Source: Halorussus salinisoli
Lineage (GTDB): Archaea > Halobacteriota > Halobacteria > Halobacteriales > Haladaptataceae
Direction: 5' to 3'
DNA: 64,000 bases
Assembly: GCA_005239435.1 (NCBI GenBank)
Contig: SZNP01000001.1
Coordinates: forward strand, 62,001 to 126,000
Part shown: piece by piece, positions 8,499-15,697 of the stretch
Layout of the letters: each line of letters starts with the position of its first letter
Numbering within the stretch: the stretch's first letter is position 1
Notes under the pieces: model-generated
What the model was told of the DNA's origin: nothing
What the model saw: only the letters and a program-made list of their open reading frames with translations
Databases searched by the model: none
Translations under genes and position numbers: made by a program

Positions 8499-9080
8499 TT
8501 ACTGTCGATACTCGTTATGGACATAGTACCGCGTCGTACCGTCAACTTCCGTCCGTTCGATGGGGCTATCCTCGTTGTTGACAAGTCTCTCTAATTCGCC
8601 TCTAACGTCTTGGAGTTGGATGTCTCGTAGTTCGGGAGCATCGTCACGGACTCGCTCTGTGATGGGTTCTAACCGCCCGCTCCAGACGATGTCTTTGTCG
8701 GTATTTTCCCGAGCGCGCTTCCACGGTTCGGACTGGGGCTTTGCAGGCGGAACGAATTTCTGCACCCGATTGCTGAACGACCGACGGTCAAGCTGGTACT
8801 CGGCGTACTGCTCAAGCCGCTCCTGACGTTCAGCGATCTCGTCCATCCGCTCATTTAATTCGTTCAACTTCTCAATCACTTCGGCGAAGCGCGCCGAGAC
8901 ATCGGTCTCAAGCGAAGAGGACTCTCCACCAGTATCGTGTGCCCCCCGCACTTCCTTCTCCATCGCTTGACGGACCAGCTGCGAGAGGTTCGACACATTC
9001 GAGTTTTCCTTTGCATAGCTGTCCCAACGCTCTTTAGCGTCCGATTCAACTTGAACGTGCAACCGCTCTTTCTCGCTCAC
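8499..9080 (-). CDS. Integrase-accessory DNA-binding protein (RHH-like N-terminus, coiled coil)
   Basis: A 193-residue protein. Residues about 6-45 (LHVQVESDAKERWDSYAKEN and following) look like a ribbon-helix-helix-type strand plus two helices. Residues 60-100 form a coiled coil (FAEVIEKLNELNERMDEIAE), and the last 50 residues resemble a small winged-helix module (LRDIQLQDVRGELERLVNNE). It probably acts as recombination directionality or architectural factor and as repressor of its own operon. The start is GTG at 9080; the nearby ATG is followed at once by a stop. The promoter upstream overlaps a tandem 10-bp repeat near the right att core. Confidence 0.8.
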   Translation of the reverse strand: MSEKERLHVQVESDAKERWDSYAKENSNVSNLSQLVRQAMEKEVRGAHDTGGESSSLETDVSARFAEVIEKLNELNERMDEIAERQERLEQYAEYQLDRRSFSNRVQKFVPPAKPQSEPWKRARENTDKDIVWSGRLEPITERVRDDAPELRDIQLQDVRGELERLVNNEDSPIERTEVDGTTRYYVHNEYRQ

Positions 9081-9104
9081 ATGACACCGTTGTTAACGCC
9101 ACCC

Positions 9105-9133
9105 CCATATATTTGGTGCAAATTTGGTGCAAT
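9105..9133 (-). promoter_or_regulatory. Integrase-operon promoter with tandem TGGTGCAA sites
   Basis: A TATA-like stretch (minus strand AAATATAT, forward about 9106-9115) lies 25-35 bp before the GTG at 9080. It is overlapped by a perfect 10-bp direct repeat ATTTGGTGCA at 9111-9120 and 9122-9131 (11-bp period, one helical turn). A third copy of the motif, inverted (TTTGCACCA, 5831-5839), lies beside the left core. Confidence 0.65.
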
Positions 9134-9144
9134 TCAGGAAGGGG

Positions 9145-9158
9145 AGCGGCGCGCTCCG
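9145..9158. mobile_element. attR core of the integrated element
   Basis: AGCGGCGCGCTCCG, identical to 5809-5822. To its right the KptA frame resumes exactly (LRHFPGDAGLELDRRGWTDY). Confidence 0.88.
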
Positions 9159-9684
9159 GCACTTCCCCGGAGATGCCGGACTCGAACTCGACCGCCGCGG
9201 GTGGACCGACTACGACGTTCTCGTGAACGCCGTGTCGCAAAAATACGACTGGGCCGAGCGCGACCACCTCGACGCGGTGGTCGCCACCGACCCGAAGGGG
9301 AGATTCGAATCCGAGGGAGATCGAATCCGGGCGGCCTACGGTCACTCGGTGGACGTGAATCTCGACGAGGGTGGAAGCGAGGGCGAGGGTGGCGAAATCC
9401 AGGGTGACGAGATTCCCGACCGACTCTACCACGGCACCGACCCGGACAGTCTCAGTGCGATTCGCTCGGACGGACTGAAGCCGATGGGCCGCCAGAAAGT
9501 CCACCTCTCGGGGAGGCCCGACGAGGCCCGCGAGGTGGGCCGGCGACACGCGGCGACTCCGGTGGTCCTCGAAGTGGATGCCGCGGGCATGATGGCGGAC
9601 GGGTTGGAGATAGCAAAGCGTGGCGTGGGGACGTACACGACAGATACGGTCCCGCCGAAGTATCTCGAGGTACGAGAGAAGTAA
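9145..9684 (+). pseudogene. kptA: kptA 3' fragment: catalytic part of RNA 2'-phosphotransferase
   Basis: It encodes the remaining 175 residues of KptA/Tpt1 after the integration point. Visible blocks are LRHFPGDAGLELDRRGWTDY, the VATDPKGRFE-GDRIRAAYGHSV segment of the winged-helix lobe, then the NAD+-binding lobe with LYHGTDPDSLSAIRSDGLKP, RQKVHLSGRP, and the end RGVGTYTTDTVPPKYLEV. No frameshift or stop is present, so the sequence is kept as if functional on excision. A TTG in the element (9124) opens the frame 7 codons before the core, but no ribosome-binding site is evident. In the integrated state the protein would lack the zinc ribbon and the LSKF segment. Confidence 0.9.
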
Positions 9685-9784
9685 CTCCATTTCGATGGTA
9701 ATTATTCCTCTATGTCTAAGAACTAGATGAGTTTGTTTCACACTCGTGTAGTTGTCTTTATCCGAAGCAGCTAGCTCCCCCGTG

Positions 9785-9895
9785 AGCCGATCATACCGCA
9801 CTCGCACGGCACCGCACGGCACTGCGACCGCACAGCACCGAAACCGCGCCCCGTACCTCCCCGCCGCGTTCGCGCCGATCGGCGCGAACGCGGCG
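9785..9895 (-). repeat. Dispersed hairpin plus G-rich repeat, copy C (inverted)
   Basis: On the minus strand it starts with a perfect 34-bp palindrome (forward 9862-9895, centre GATC). This is followed by GGGGAGG and then GCGCGGTTTCGGTGCTGTGC and further GTGCGGT repeats. The order matches copies A (5414-5530) and B (38665-38785), with a longer and different hairpin. It lies between the kptA 3' part and hemD, which are convergent. Confidence 0.55.
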
Positions 9896-9964
9896 CGTCC
9901 CACGGTCTGCGACAACTCGTGAAACCGACGTAGAACGCCGAATCGCAGTAACCTCGAAAGTGAG

Positions 9965-10795
9965 CTACTCGTGATACGTCGGCGCGGCCTCTTCCACGGC
10001 CGCACACGCCAGTTTCTCGAAGTCGGCCACCTCGGGCACTACGTCTACTTCGATACCTTCGGACTCGGCCGTCTCGCGGGTCGGGTCGCCGATCGCGCCG
10101 ACCACGGCGTCGTTCAGGCCCGCGATTGCGTCGTCTCGCACCCCGCGCTCCGCGGCGGCCGCCAAGAAGTGGGTCACCGTCAGCGACGAGGTGAAGACGG
10201 CGGCGTCGAGGTCCCCGTCCGCCGCGAGCGCGGCGGACTCGCCCGACCCCTCGGGACGGACCAATTGATATAGCACTGTTTCGTTTACGTCTGCTCCCGC
10301 GTCGGCGAGGCCGTCGGTCAGGACGTCGCTTCCGTGGTCGCTCCGGGCGACCTCGACTCGCTCGTCAGCCACCTCGTCTTCGAGGGTTTCGACCAACCCG
10401 GTCGAGGTGAACTCGTCGGGTACGACGTCCACCTCGTACCCCGCGTCGCGGAGCGCGTCGGCCGTACTCTCGCCGATGGCGCAGACGACGCTCTCGCCGG
10501 GGTCCCATCCGGACTCCGCGGCCAGTTCGACGCCGGTCTTGCTCGTCAGGACCACGTAGTCACCGTCGCGCGGTGCGTCGCCCGTGGGCCGGACTTCGAG
10601 CATCGGGTCCGCGACGGTCTCGGCACCCAGCGCGTCCAGCAGTTGCTCGGCCTCGGCGAGTCGCTCGTCGTCGGGCCGGAAGACGGCGACCCGCACGTTC
10701 CGATTCGTGCCGTCTCGGTCCGCCCCGTCTCGATTCGCGTCGCCCCGGTTCGCGTCGTCTCGACCCGCTCCGTCGCTCGTTCGGTCGCTGGTCAT
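9965..10795 (-). CDS. hemD: Uroporphyrinogen-III synthase
   Basis: A 276-residue protein that cyclises hydroxymethylbilane to uroporphyrinogen III in siroheme/heme/cobamide synthesis. Two-lobe HemD features are visible: VAVFRPDDERLAEAEQLLDA at the start of lobe one, VLTSKTGVEL, AIGESTADALRDAGYEVDVV, and in lobe two VFTSSLTVTHFLAAA and VGAIGDPTRETAESEGIEVD. The first 34 residues are an unusual Asp/Asn/Arg-rich stretch (DDANRGDANRDGADRDGTNR) made of near-repeats. The start ATG at 10795 overlaps the hemC stop (ATGA), which supports it and implies translational coupling. Confidence 0.9.
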   Translation of the reverse strand: MTSDRTSDGAGRDDANRGDANRDGADRDGTNRNVRVAVFRPDDERLAEAEQLLDALGAETVADPMLEVRPTGDAPRDGDYVVLTSKTGVELAAESGWDPGESVVCAIGESTADALRDAGYEVDVVPDEFTSTGLVETLEDEVADERVEVARSDHGSDVLTDGLADAGADVNETVLYQLVRPEGSGESAALAADGDLDAAVFTSSLTVTHFLAAAAERGVRDDAIAGLNDAVVGAIGDPTRETAESEGIEVDVVPEVADFEKLACAAVEEAAPTYHE

Positions 10796-11946
10796 TCCTC
10801 GCTCGTCTCCTCCTGTTCGCGCTTGGCCTCCCGCGGTTCGTCGGCCTTCGCGGCCTCGATGAGGTCGGCCGCTCCTTTCTCGGCGAGGTCGGCAGCGACC
10901 TCCTTGGCGGCCGAGACGTGATTCTCGACCGGCACGTCCCGACTGGCTTCGATGACCTCCGTGCCGTCCTGGGAGAACACCTGTACGTCCACGTGGACGT
11001 GTTCGCCCTGAATCAGGCCGTGGACTCCGATGGGTGCGACGCATCCGCCGCCCAACTCCGCGAGGATGGTGCGCTCGACGGTCGTCTCGACCCGCGTCCT
11101 GGGATGGTCGAGGACCGCGTTGATGTCGCCCGCGAGTTCGCTGTCGAGGGCCGTCACCGCGAGTGCGCCCTGTCCGGGCGCGGGGACGAACTCGCTACTC
11201 GGTAGTTCGACGTATTCGAGGTGGTGGGCCAGACCGCTCCGCTCGAGTCCGGCCTGCGCGAGGACGATGGCGTCGTAGTCGGTCTCGACCTCTCGCTCCA
11301 GCGCCCGGCGCTCGATTTCGGCGAGGTCGTTGAACCACTCTTCGACGGTCCGGTCGAACTCGCCCTCGTACTCGACTTTGTGACCCTTCTGGGCTTTCGC
11401 CTTGTTCGACTGCTTCTCCTTCTCGGCCTCGGTCCGGTTCTCGTGTTCCTGCTGGAGCGCGGGCGCGAGCAGTTTCTCGGCGCGAGTGTCCACGTTCCCG
11501 CGGAGCGGTTCGACGTTCAGGTCGTCGCGGTGGTTCAGCAGTTGGGCCTTCCGCCGGAGGCTGGAAGTCCCCACGGTCGCGCCCTCGGGGAGTTCGTCCA
11601 GTTCCTTCCCGTCGGGCGTGACGAGCACGTCGTTTGCGCTGGCGCGTTCGGGGATGGCCGCGACCACCAACTCGTCGGGGCTGTCGGTCGGCATGTCCTT
11701 CATCGAGTGGATCGCGCCGTCCAACTCGCCGTCGAGCACCTTCTCGTCAAGACTCCGAACGAACGCCCCGGTCTTGCCGAGGCGGTGGATGAGTTCGTCC
11801 TGGATCTCGTCGCCGGTGGTCTCGACTTCGACGAGTTCGACCTCCAATCGCCGGTCCTCCAGGGCGGCTTTCACCTCGCCCGCCTGCCGAAGCGCGAGGT
11901 CGGACCCCCGCGTGGCGAGGCGTATCTCGGTCCCGTGTTTGCTCAT
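10792..11946 (-). CDS. hemC: Hydroxymethylbilane synthase (porphobilinogen deaminase)
   Basis: A 384-residue enzyme that condenses four porphobilinogens. Visible are the N-terminal IRLATRGSDLALRQA, the active-site SMKDMPTD, GTSSLRRKAQLL, RGNVDTRAEKL, and the cofactor-attachment Cys302 in ELGGGCVAPIG. Compared with bacterial HemC there is an insertion of about 55 residues (163-217, charged and Lys/Glu-rich) between RGNVDTR and YDAIVLAQAGL. The start MSKHGTEIRL lies at the family position. It is the first gene of a hemC-hemD pair with a 4-base overlap. Confidence 0.95.
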   Translation of the reverse strand: MSKHGTEIRLATRGSDLALRQAGEVKAALEDRRLEVELVEVETTGDEIQDELIHRLGKTGAFVRSLDEKVLDGELDGAIHSMKDMPTDSPDELVVAAIPERASANDVLVTPDGKELDELPEGATVGTSSLRRKAQLLNHRDDLNVEPLRGNVDTRAEKLLAPALQQEHENRTEAEKEKQSNKAKAQKGHKVEYEGEFDRTVEEWFNDLAEIERRALEREVETDYDAIVLAQAGLERSGLAHHLEYVELPSSEFVPAPGQGALAVTALDSELAGDINAVLDHPRTRVETTVERTILAELGGGCVAPIGVHGLIQGEHVHVDVQVFSQDGTEVIEASRDVPVENHVSAAKEVAADLAEKGAADLIEAAKADEPREAKREQEETSEE

Positions 11947-12102
11947 GTGAGAAGGTCGGCGACGGAGGTTGAAACACTTGTTCGTTTTTCCGGCGGAGTC
12001 GGTTCGCCGGATTCTACTTCGAGTGATTTTCCTCGTACAGTCGGGCGTATCGCCGCCAGTTCGGCCCGCACGTTGGCTCGTGGCGGAACGACCGACGTAC
12101 AG

Positions 12103-12459
12103 GTGCCGAGTCACGAGAGTGCCGAGCGCGTTCTCACGCCGAAGCGCCGCGAACTCGTCACGGTCCTCACGGACGAGACGGCCGAGTCGGTTCGGGATCT
12201 CGCTCGCCGCGTCGAACGCGACAAAGGTCGAGTGAGCCGTGACCTCAAGGTCCTGGCAGAGCACGGCGTCGTGGACTTCGAGGAGGCGGGCAAGGAGAAG
12301 CGACCGTATCTCCAACACAAACACGCGGTCGTCGAACTGATTTACCGATTAGCTCCGGCGTCACCACGGAACGTCGGGCGTCCCGACGTGTTCGTGGCGC
12401 TGATACAGGTAGTGCGCCGCGAAGGGGACGCTGACCACGAACCCGGCGACGACCGGTAG
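12103..12459 (+). CDS. HTH DNA-binding protein (HVO_A0114-like), possibly shortened
   Basis: A 118-residue frame containing a winged helix-turn-helix: SHESAERVLTPKRRELVTVL then SVRDLARRVERDKGRVSRDL and LKVLAEHGVVDFEEAGKEKR. This matches the C-terminal half of haloarchaeal proteins often annotated as HVO_A0114-type putative DNA-binding. The usual N-terminal 50-60 residues are not apparent, and starts available are GTG 12103 or TTG 12073. The frame runs 99 bases into the convergent membrane-protein gene, so the last 30 residues may not be natural. It is divergent from hemC (157 bases), so a role in hem control is possible but unproven. Confidence 0.6.
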   Translation: MPSHESAERVLTPKRRELVTVLTDETAESVRDLARRVERDKGRVSRDLKVLAEHGVVDFEEAGKEKRPYLQHKHAVVELIYRLAPASPRNVGRPDVFVALIQVVRREGDADHEPGDDR

Positions 12460-12831
12460 CGTCGGCGGAAGTCCGAGAAACACCGACGCAACGCCGACGA
12501 GAACGAGGACGACAAGTCCCAGCGCGGCCACGAGCGCCTGTTGCTTGGGTTCCGGTGCCCACTTCCCGCTCGTCCGGTTCACGTAGTCGGCGTCCCGGTA
12601 GACCGCCAGCGGGAAGTAGGCCGTCAGGAAGACGAACGGAATTCCGAGCGGGACCAGCGAGAGTTCGACCGTGTTCGCACCGAATCCGAACGCCTCCCAC
12701 GAGGAGGCCAGCGCCAGCCACGCGAGGGTCGCAAGCCAGAGGAGGAAGGCCGCGGGGATGGCGGCCACCCAGTACCAGTGGTTCGAGCGACGGCGTCGGA
12801 CGCGTCCGCTTTTCGCCCGTTCACTGCTCAT
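12361..12831 (-). CDS. Predicted four-TM membrane protein, conserved in haloarchaea
   Basis: A 156-residue protein. A basic N-terminus (SGRVRRRRSNHW) is followed by four hydrophobic segments: WVAAIPAAFLLWLATLAWLA, LSLVPLGIPFVFLTAYFPLA, LVAALGLVVLVLVGVASVFL and LPVVAGFVVSVPFAAHYLYQ. A polar hairpin (YRDADYVNRTSGKWAPEPKQ) lies between TM2 and TM3. No function is known to me. The start MSSERAKSG is preferred over the longer frame, whose upstream part reads through the promoter of the divergent 65-residue gene. Confidence 0.8.
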   Translation of the reverse strand: MSSERAKSGRVRRRRSNHWYWVAAIPAAFLLWLATLAWLALASSWEAFGFGANTVELSLVPLGIPFVFLTAYFPLAVYRDADYVNRTSGKWAPEPKQQALVAALGLVVLVLVGVASVFLGLPPTLPVVAGFVVSVPFAAHYLYQRHEHVGTPDVPW

Positions 12832-12928
12832 GGTCGGAGTTGAGGGCGCGGTCCCTAAACCCGTGTCGCATGCGGTCGTCCCCTCGTGGCAACCATCCTT
12901 ATGGAATTGGCGCACCCAGTTCGAGGAG

Positions 12929-13126
12929 ATGGCGCGAATCACCTATGACGTCCCCGACGGGGTCGAAACGGTGGAGACGGACGCCGGGAAGATTTCGGAC
13001 TCCGGCAAGGTCCGCGGCGTCCGGGTTCAGCGCGAAGACGGGAGCTATCTACACCTCCCGTACGAGCGACTCTACGCCGTCGAGACGACCGAACAAGAGG
13101 GGAAAGTGGACTACTCCGGACCGTAG
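12929..13126 (+). CDS. Small conserved haloarchaeal protein
   Basis: A 65-residue soluble protein, MARITYDVPDGVETVETDAG, mostly beta-strand in character (GKVRGVRVQREDGSYLHLPY). It starts at the ATG that follows a GGAG ribosome-binding-like sequence by 1-4 bases in CGAGGAGATGG. No motif for catalysis or metal binding. It is divergent from the four-TM protein and its stop lies 27 bases from the 3' end of hemL. Confidence 0.75.
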   Translation: MARITYDVPDGVETVETDAGKISDSGKVRGVRVQREDGSYLHLPYERLYAVETTEQEGKVDYSGP

Positions 13127-13153
13127 CTCGACCCAAGTCCGTCCCGGACCGCG

Positions 13154-14494
13154 CTACAGCACTTCCTTGTACGCCTCCAGCGTCTCCTCGACGTCCTCCT
13201 CGGTGTGGGCGTAGCTGAGGAACTGGGATTCGTACTGGTTGGCGGTCAGGAAGACGCCCTGATCGCGCATCGCGGGCCAGAAGAGTCGCTCCCATCGCTC
13301 GGTTTCGGCGGCGTTCACGTCGGCCTTGCTCTTCGGGCAGTAGTCGAACCGGGGGCAGTCGGGGTCCTGTCGGCATCCGGCCTCGCACTGGCCCGACAGG
13401 TCGCGCGGGCCGTCGCGCGTGAAGACGACCTTGAACATGCTGTCGTAGCCCGTGACGGTGTACGCCGGGGCCTCGTCTTCGAGGATGTCGGTCAGTCCCG
13501 ACCGCAACTGGTCTCCGAGGTCGCTGAGGTGGTCGTACACGTCGTTCTTGGCCGCGTACCGGAGCATCTCGAGACCCGCGGTGAGCGACAGCGGGTGGCC
13601 CGAGTAGGTCCCGGCCTGGAACACGTCGCCCGTGGGCGTGAACGACTCCATGATTTCGGCGGGGCCGCCGATGGCTCCGACCGGGAAACCGCCGCCGATG
13701 ACCTTGGCGAAGGTGGTCAGGTCGGGCGTGACACCGAACTTGCCCTGGGCGCACTGAAGCCCCCCGACGCGGAACCCGGTCATCACCTCGTCGAAGATCA
13801 GGAGCGCGCCGTGGTCGTCGGTCACGTCTCGCAGGGCGTCGAGGTAGCCCTCGACCGGACCGACGGAGGCGCAGTTGCCCAGAATCGGCTCGGCGAGGAC
13901 GGCCGCGATCTCGTCGCCGCGCTCCTCGAACACCTCGCGGACCGCCTGCTCGTCGTTGAACGGGACCGTGATGGTCTCCTCGGCGAAGGCCTCGGGAATC
14001 CCGGCGGAACTGGGCGACCCCGTGCCGCCGGTCTTGCCCTCCACGAGCGTCGATTCCTGCGCGCCGTGGTAGCCGCCCTGCATGACGACGATTTTGTCCC
14101 GGCCGGTGTAGCCGCGGGCGAGTCTGACCGCGGAGGTGGTCGCCTCGGTACCCGAGTTGACGAACCGGAGCATCTCGACGCTCTGGACGTGCCGGGCGAC
14201 GAACTCGGCGAGTTCGACCTCGACTTCGGTGGGTGCGCCGTACATCGGGCCGTCGGCCAACTGGGACTGAATCCGCGATTCGACCGCCTGGGGCAGGTCG
14301 TGGCCCAGAAGCAGCGGACCGTAGCCCATCACGTAGTCGATGTACTTGTTGCCGTCGGCGTCGACGACGTGTGCGCCGTCACCGCTTTCCACGAAGAAGG
14401 GGTAGGGTCGGACGGCTCTGACGGGTGAGTTGACGCCGCCGGGAAGGACCGAGAGCGCCCGGTCGTACAGTTCGCGGGAGCGTTCGTCGTGCAT
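13154..14494 (-). CDS. hemL: Glutamate-1-semialdehyde 2,1-aminomutase
   Basis: A 446-residue PLP enzyme making 5-aminolevulinate from glutamate-1-semialdehyde, the entry to tetrapyrroles. Visible are [45 protein letters not shown] (Asp235) and the PLP lysine K264 in [18 protein letters not shown]. Unusually, residues 370-386 hold four cysteines ([20 protein letters not shown], spacing CX3CX5CX5C) in a loop where bacterial enzymes have a short Cys-free segment. The start is the only Met at the family position ([13 protein letters not shown]). It probably works with hemB, hemC and hemD, which lie within 10 kb. Confidence 0.95.
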   Translation of the reverse strand: MHDERSRELYDRALSVLPGGVNSPVRAVRPYPFFVESGDGAHVVDADGNKYIDYVMGYGPLLLGHDLPQAVESRIQSQLADGPMYGAPTEVEVELAEFVARHVQSVEMLRFVNSGTEATTSAVRLARGYTGRDKIVVMQGGYHGAQESTLVEGKTGGTGSPSSAGIPEAFAEETITVPFNDEQAVREVFEERGDEIAAVLAEPILGNCASVGPVEGYLDALRDVTDDHGALLIFDEVMTGFRVGGLQCAQGKFGVTPDLTTFAKVIGGGFPVGAIGGPAEIMESFTPTGDVFQAGTYSGHPLSLTAGLEMLRYAAKNDVYDHLSDLGDQLRSGLTDILEDEAPAYTVTGYDSMFKVVFTRDGPRDLSGQCEAGCRQDPDCPRFDYCPKSKADVNAAETERWERLFWPAMRDQGVFLTANQYESQFLSYAHTEEDVEETLEAYKEVL

Positions 14495-14731
14495 ACTCCG
14501 AGGCTTCGGACTCCTGCGTGAAGTTGATTTCTGTCTGTCCGACTGCGGGCCCCACGAACGCCGACCGTTCCGGCCGCGCCGAGGACTCGGTCGGTGCGGA
14601 GTTCGCCGAGTTGCGTCGTGGATTCGGCCGTGTCGATCTCGGCCGTCCCGCTCCGTCAGCGCCCAACACTGTACCAGACTCCCAGTTCGGCGAAAAGATT
14701 CATGCGACCACTGCGTTCATCCTTCCGTACG

Positions 14732-15697
14732 ATGTCAGAAAAAGAGAGGCCAGTCCAGGCGTCACGCCGAGGAGTGCTGTCGGCGTTCGCGGGAACCGGC
14801 GTCGTGGCCGCCCTCGCGTCGGTCGGGTCGAACCCCGCGACCGCCGAGGAGGTCACGGCGACCGCGACGACCACCGACGCGAGCGCGACCGGTCCGACGG
14901 ACGCCGTCTCGCTCGGCACGTTCGAGTCTGGTCTGGACGACTGGCAGGCCGACGGTGCGATTCGGCTGTCGAGAGTCGCCCGAAGCGACCGCCCGGCCGC
15001 AGTGACCGAAGGCGAGTACGCCCTCGCCTCCTCCGTCGACGGCGACCCGGCCCCCGCGATTTCGCGGCCGGTCGGAGGTATCGACCTGGCGACTCGCCCG
15101 CACTTCGTCGCCGACGTCGCGCCGGGCCGGGTCGAAGGCACCGACGCGCCCGTCGCGTTCCGGTTCCGCCTCTACCGCCCGGCGGACCTGCTCGACGGCG
15201 ACTCCGACCCCGAACCGGTCGCGGCCTCCGACCCGGTGACGGTCCGGCAGGCCGCGCCTGGGCGCATCTACTGGGACGCCAGCGACGTGGATTCGGGACT
15301 CCTCGACGCGGTTTCCGTGCTGGAACTGGAGTGGTATCCGGCCGACTGCGCCCCCGACTCCGACTCCGACTGCGACCTCGATTTCGACCCCGACCGCGAC
15401 TCGTCGGGCGACGACTTCGCCTTCCACGGCGAGGTCGTCTTCGACGACGTCCGGGCGACCGCCTCCCGCGATTCCGTCGCCAGCGCACGTCTCGCCGCGA
15501 CGTTTCGGGAACTCCAGTTCGACCACGGTCCCTACGTCCGGACCGAGGTGACTGCCGAGTCCGAGACCCGCGAGGAGGGTCGGTTCGTCTTCGCGGGCGA
15601 CGAGACCGAACCGTACCGGTTCGATATTTTGGCCGAAGACAGGTTCTCGCTCGCGATCGCGGACACCGAGGTGAAACTCGGAGGCGGGTGGTCCTGA
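14732..15697 (+). CDS. Tat-exported protein of unknown function
   Basis: A 321-residue protein. The N-terminus has a twin-arginine signal (QASRRGVLSAFAGTGVVAAL followed by ASVGSNPATAEE), so it is exported folded across the membrane. The mature part begins like a carbohydrate-binding-type beta sandwich (LGTFESGLDDWQADGAIRLS) and has an Asp/Ser-rich loop (PDSDSDCDLDFDPDRDSSGD). I do not recognise the family. The start MSEKERPVQ places the RR motif correctly; the frame upstream is a shadow. Its stop overlaps the start of the next gene (TGATG), implying joint translation. Confidence 0.7.
   Translation: MSEKERPVQASRRGVLSAFAGTGVVAALASVGSNPATAEEVTATATTTDASATGPTDAVSLGTFESGLDDWQADGAIRLSRVARSDRPAAVTEGEYALASSVDGDPAPAISRPVGGIDLATRPHFVADVAPGRVEGTDAPVAFRFRLYRPADLLDGDSDPEPVAASDPVTVRQAAPGRIYWDASDVDSGLLDAVSVLELEWYPADCAPDSDSDCDLDFDPDRDSSGDDFAFHGEVVFDDVRATASRDSVASARLAATFRELQFDHGPYVRTEVTAESETREEGRFVFAGDETEPYRFDILAEDRFSLAIADTEVKLGGGWS

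Larger units (their letters stand above)
5823..9158. mobile_element. 3.34-kb integrated element inside kptA
   Basis: The element lies between the two 14-bp att cores and is 3336 bp including one core. Its base composition is visibly more AT-rich than the flanks. From the right end it holds, all on the minus strand, an accessory DNA-binding gene (8499-9080), a tyrosine integrase (7432-8496), a non-coding stretch, and a membrane-protein cargo gene (6599-7120). It has no replication gene, capsid gene or transposase, so it is either a minimal integrative element mobilised by something else or a remnant of a larger one. Inverted TGGTGCAA motifs flank the cores on the element side. Confidence 0.87.

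Noticed and set aside
5823..9158. Insertion sequence or provirus.
   Set aside because: No transposase, no terminal inverted repeats, and no capsid, spike or replication genes. The 14-bp direct repeat with a tyrosine integrase indicates site-specific integration instead.
5668..9684. Intron or intein as the cause of the kptA split.
   Set aside because: The insert has stops in the kptA frame, no splice-type bulge-helix-bulge or intein motifs that I can see, and carries its own integrase on the opposite strand between exact direct repeats.
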